Shown piece by piece: positions 61,028-64,000 of a DNA stretch of 64,000 nucleotides (positions are counted from its first letter, which is position 1; every line of letters begins with the position of its first letter). The stretch is from Kitasatospora sp. MAA4. GTDB taxonomy: Bacteria > Actinomycetota > Actinomycetes > Streptomycetales > Streptomycetaceae. The position numbers and the translations under genes are program-made. The stretch covers positions 157,996 to 221,995 of the forward strand of contig NZ_JARZAI010000014.1 in NCBI RefSeq assembly GCF_029893355.1. The letters are read 5' to 3'. The notes beneath the pieces are model-generated. The model had not been told where the DNA came from. It ran no database searches and saw only the letters and a program-made list of their open reading frames with translations.

Positions 61028-63802
61028 TCAGTTGTTGGTGAAGTAGCCGAAGAGGTCGGCGACGAAGTCGGTGTGGCCGGCGAAGTTGTAGATGTCGACC
61101 TTGCCGTCGGTGCCGACCTGGGCGATGGCGTGGTTGGCGATGTCGGTGTTCGGGACGACGTTGAGGTTGCTGGAGCCCGGTCGCGGGGTGCCGTCGGCGT
61201 AGACGGTGAGGAAGCCGTCGTTGTCACCGCCGGTGGCCGTGACGTTGAGGGCTGCTGCGGTGGCGCCGGTGGGGATGCCGCCGAAGGCCGTGACGCTGCC
61301 GGGGCCGGGCTTGGCGGCCGGGCCGGCATCTCGGGTGTCCAGGAGGCGGGTCGGCGAGACCGGGGTGAACAGGCCCTTGCCGTCCGGGCTGTAGTAGCCG
61401 AAGACGTCGGCGATGACGTGGACGCTGCCGCTGTGGTTGTAGATCGTCACCTTGCCGTCGGGGCCGACGGGGACGATGACCTGATTGGGGGTGTTGCGGC
61501 CGGGCTGGAAGTTGAGGTTGGAGGTGCCGGTGAACGGCGTCCCGGACGGGTAGGCCGCCAGGTAACTGACGTCGGTGGCCTCGGTGGTGGTGAGGTTGAG
61601 GACGACCGCGGTCGCGTTCGAGGGCACCGAGCCCTGACCGGTGACCTGGAGGGGCAGCGTGGAGTCGGGGCCGAGCTTGCCGGCGTCGCCGTTGTTGCGG
61701 GTGTCCAGGATGCGCGCGGGGGTGGTCGGGGTGAACTTCGACGCGGCGCCCGGCATGTAGTAGCCGTAGACATCGGCGACGACGTCCACCGAACCCGTGT
61801 TGGTGGCGACCTGAAGACTGCCGCCGCTCCCGAGCGGGACGGTGACCAGGTTGGCGATGTTGGTGCCGGCCGTGTAGTTCAGGTTGGACGTGCTGGGCTG
61901 GTCCGCACCGGTCGGGAACACCGTGAGGTGGCCGGTCTGGTTCGCGTTGGTCGCGGTCAGGTTGAGCACGACCGCGCTCGCCAGGGCCGGGGCACCGGTG
62001 GCGATGTACTGCGGGGTGCCGGCCGTCAGCGAGTGGTGGTTACGGGTGTCCATGACCCGGGTGGGCGTGATCGGCACGAAGCCGGCCGGGTCGTACTCGG
62101 CGTCGACCTGGACGCTGGTGGACGCGGTCGCGCCGGTCTGGTCGGTGAGCTTCGCGGTGACGGTGTACTTGCCCGGCTTGGGGAAGGTGTGCGGACCGTC
62201 GGACTGGCCGATGGTGCCGTCGCCGTAGTCCAGCCGGGTCCCGTTGATCGCCAACGCCCACGGGACGACGGAGCCGGCGGTCGAGAACGAGTAGGTCAGC
62301 GCCGCGGGCTGCTTCGTGGCGGTCAGCACCGGGACGATCGGACCGGGCGCGTTGACCACGACCTGCCAGTTGGCGGCGGTCACCCGTCCGCCGAGGCCGT
62401 CCGTGACCGTCACCTTCGGCGTGTAGGTGCCGACCGTCTGGTAGCTGTGGGTGGTGCTCGTGGCGCTGGAGACCACCACCGGGCTGCCGTCCCCGAAGTC
62501 GTACGAGTAGGTCAGCTTGGTGGGCCAGGTGGTGTAGGCGTTCACGAAGAGGGTCGTGGCCAGCGGCGCGGGGCCCTGGGGCGCGTTGGTGGCGGTTTGG
62601 ACGTCCAGGTTGGCACCGGTCAGGCCCTCGTACTCGTACGCGCCGCGGTCGCGGAAGGTGCCGCCCGGGCCGGTGTTGGCCACCGTGGGGTCGTCGACCG
62701 GAGCCTGGCCCGCCAGGTCGGTGTCCAGCAGACCGGGTGCGTTGGAGTCGGCCGAGTCGATCGCCGGGGAGCCCTCGGTCAGCTGGCTGCCGACTTCCTG
62801 GAGCGCCGGATCGGCGTCGATGTCGTGGGCGGCCTGCCCGGTGGCGGTGTTCAGTGCCTTTGCCGTCGGGTAGGCGGTGCCGGACCAGCTGTACGCCGAG
62901 CCGCCCGCGATCGGGTGGGCGATGTTGTAGTCGGTCCGGCTCTGCGCGGCGGAGTCGGCCGAGACGGCGATCTCGACCTGCGGGCTTCCCGCCGGGCAGG
63001 TTGTGCGCGGGGACACGGTGAAGATGTTGTTCTCGACGACGGCGCCGGTCGATCCGCCGGTCAGACTGATGGCTGTGCCGCAGTCGGACTGGACCGTGTT
63101 GTTGACCACGGCGGTGTTCGGTGCACCGACGGCGGTGAGGGCGCCGGTGGGGCCGGTGTAGAAGTCGTTGCCCACGACCGTGGTGCGCTGGGATCCGGCG
63201 TCGATCAGGACTGGCGAGTTGTTCGAGATGACGTTCCGGCTGATCGTGACGTCGCTGCTCTGACCCGACACCCGCACGGCGGCGGTCGGGTTGGGCAGCG
63301 CCGGGTCGACCCAGCTGGCGTTGCCGTCGATCTTGATCCGGGTGGAGTCGGTGATCGCGATCCCGTTGGCCGACTGCGAGACGGTGAAGCCGTGGATCAC
63401 GATGTCGTGGGCGCTCGTCACGGCGAAGGCATGGGCCTGGTGGACCGGGTTGGGGTTGGTCGAGATGGCGGCGTGGGCCGCAGCGTCGTGGACCAGCCCA
63501 CCGCCGCTGAAGGTGATGGGCTGATCCGGCGTCCCGGAGTGGGTGATGGTCACCTGGCTCTGGTACAGCCCGTCCGGCGAGACCTGGACGGTCTGCCCGG
63601 GCTGGGCCGCGTCGGCGGCGGCCTGGATCGTGCAGTACGGCTGGGCCTGGGTGCCGGTTCCGCTGTCGGAGCAGTGAGCGGCGGCGGCGTTGTCCACGTA
63701 GAGCGTGGTGGCGTCGGCCGAGGCGGCGGACGGTAGCGGCAGGCCCAGGACGGTGATGAGGCCGGCGGCGGTGAGGCCGCCGATGGCGCGATAGCGGCGC
63801 AC
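61028..63802 (-). CDS. Secreted beta-helix/PKD protein with three C-terminal repeats
   Basis: A 924-residue secreted protein. Signal peptide 1-29; a right-handed beta-helix about 30-390 with pectate-lyase-like features (CTIQAAADAAQPGQTVQV, ITFSGGGL, VTISRNVISNN, VVENNIF); two PKD-like domains about 400-555 (YSYDFGDGSPVVVS, LDYGDGTIG); then three copies of the ~120-residue LDTR...SNLN...DVFGYY repeat also found in the sedolisin at 56212. The first copies differ (VMDTR, ILDTR). Probably binds or cleaves a polysaccharide; no catalytic site could be assigned. GTG 63802 has GGGGGGAAAG. Confidence 0.87.
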   Translation of the reverse strand: MRRYRAIGGLTAAGLITVLGLPLPSAASADATTLYVDNAAAAHCSDSGTGTQAQPYCTIQAAADAAQPGQTVQVSPDGLYQSQVTITHSGTPDQPITFSGGGLVHDAAAHAAISTNPNPVHQAHAFAVTSAHDIVIHGFTVSQSANGIAITDSTRIKIDGNASWVDPALPNPTAAVRVSGQSSDVTISRNVISNNSPVLIDAGSQRTTVVGNDFYTGPTGALTAVGAPNTAVVNNTVQSDCGTAISLTGGSTGAVVENNIFTVSPRTTCPAGSPQVEIAVSADSAAQSRTDYNIAHPIAGGSAYSWSGTAYPTAKALNTATGQAAHDIDADPALQEVGSQLTEGSPAIDSADSNAPGLLDTDLAGQAPVDDPTVANTGPGGTFRDRGAYEYEGLTGANLDVQTATNAPQGPAPLATTLFVNAYTTWPTKLTYSYDFGDGSPVVVSSATSTTHSYQTVGTYTPKVTVTDGLGGRVTAANWQVVVNAPGPIVPVLTATKQPAALTYSFSTAGSVVPWALAINGTRLDYGDGTIGQSDGPHTFPKPGKYTVTAKLTDQTGATASTSVQVDAEYDPAGFVPITPTRVMDTRNHHSLTAGTPQYIATGAPALASAVVLNLTATNANQTGHLTVFPTGADQPSTSNLNYTAGTNIANLVTVPLGSGGSLQVATNTGSVDVVADVYGYYMPGAASKFTPTTPARILDTRNNGDAGKLGPDSTLPLQVTGQGSVPSNATAVVLNLTTTEATDVSYLAAYPSGTPFTGTSNLNFQPGRNTPNQVIVPVGPDGKVTIYNHSGSVHVIADVFGYYSPDGKGLFTPVSPTRLLDTRDAGPAAKPGPGSVTAFGGIPTGATAAALNVTATGGDNDGFLTVYADGTPRPGSSNLNVVPNTDIANHAIAQVGTDGKVDIYNFAGHTDFVADLFGYFTNN

Positions 63803-63919
63803 GGTACTTTCCCCCCAAGAAAACGATCAGGACGCGATGCTATCGGTGCCGTTTCCGGAAGCACCCCCAGGTTTCTCTTGAGGACGCATCAGGGCCCGGC
63901 CGTTCCCTTGGGTTCTAAC

Positions 63920-63960
63920 GGTCCTCGCAACACCCGTGATCGATGGGAGTTGCGGGGACC
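63920..63960. repeat. Hairpin near the window end
   Basis: GGTCCTCGCAAC (63920-63931) pairs with GTTGCGGGGACC (63949-63960) with one G-T pair, and the interior CCC/GGG can extend the stem. It lies upstream of the last gene and could be the terminator of a gene outside the window. Confidence 0.55.
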
Positions 63961-64000
63961 GTGGGCGTTGAGCGTGGTGGTCTCGCAGGATTGAGGGAGC

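Noticed and set aside
60782..63736. 984-residue plus-strand open frame
   Set aside because: Overlaps tenA out of frame and then mirrors the beta-helix protein; no recognisable domain.

Overview
The window is high-GC DNA with strong GC bias at third codon positions, GTG and TTG starts and dense, often overlapping genes. The gene content (Ser/Thr kinase-PASTA/SEDS/PBP/FHA cluster, short chaplin, class E sortases, GAF-SpoIIE-ATPase phosphatase, many Streptomyces-type DUF families) points to a member of the Streptomycetaceae (Streptomyces, Kitasatospora or a close relative), chromosomal, probably in the conserved core. Genus cannot be fixed from sequence reading alone. No rRNA, CRISPR array, intact insertion sequence or prophage was seen; one tRNA gene is present.

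Layout. 1-1.4 kb: two class E sortases, the first cut by the window edge. 1.5-10 kb, minus strand: the growth and division signalling cluster fhaA-fhaB-pstP-rodA-pbpA-pknB. 10.5 kb: tRNA-Leu(CAG) with a strong terminator. 10.7-14 kb: a MarR/GbsR-type regulator with an IS30-like N-terminal HTH, divergent from a DUF4097 protein and a DrrAB-type ABC exporter. 14-15.2 kb: a small ArsR operon with a perfect palindromic operator, then a roadblock/LC7 protein. 15.4-19 kb: alpha/beta hydrolase, chaplin, Tat-exported protein, DUF4331 protein. 19-20.8 kb: two-component system. 21-24 kb: MprF-like lysyltransferase and a polytopic membrane protein. 24-26 kb: SpoIIE-type phosphatase. 26-29.6 kb: J-domain/rhodanese reading frame, DUF5819 and HTTM pair. 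29.7-34.6 kb: BRO-N protein, FUSC exporter, TrmH methyltransferase, HTH regulator. 34.9-37.3 kb: sedolisin protease. 37.5-42.7 kb: MpaB-like protein, FAD monooxygenase, PaaN and a divergent TetR regulator.

Accessory-looking part: 42.7-49.5 kb. It holds a small membrane protein, a repeat-rich control region, a 765-residue protein with an N-terminal HTH, a coiled coil and thirteen ~32-residue helical repeats, a threonine dehydratase-like enzyme, and a compact type VII secretion cluster (WXG100-like partner, polymorphic toxin, and three candidate immunity genes including DUF6188- and SitI3-like proteins). The helical-repeat protein is the best candidate for something undescribed.

49.5-64 kb: bkdR and the bkdABC branched-chain 2-oxoacid dehydrogenase operon, a globin/reductase fusion, a Nudix hydrolase, a second sedolisin, a YvlD/holin-like membrane protein, a cupin, a TenA-family protein and a large secreted beta-helix/PKD protein. 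The last protein and the second sedolisin share the same ~125-residue C-terminal repeat, three copies each. Several intergenic regions carry palindromes placed as expected for operators or terminators; each is listed.
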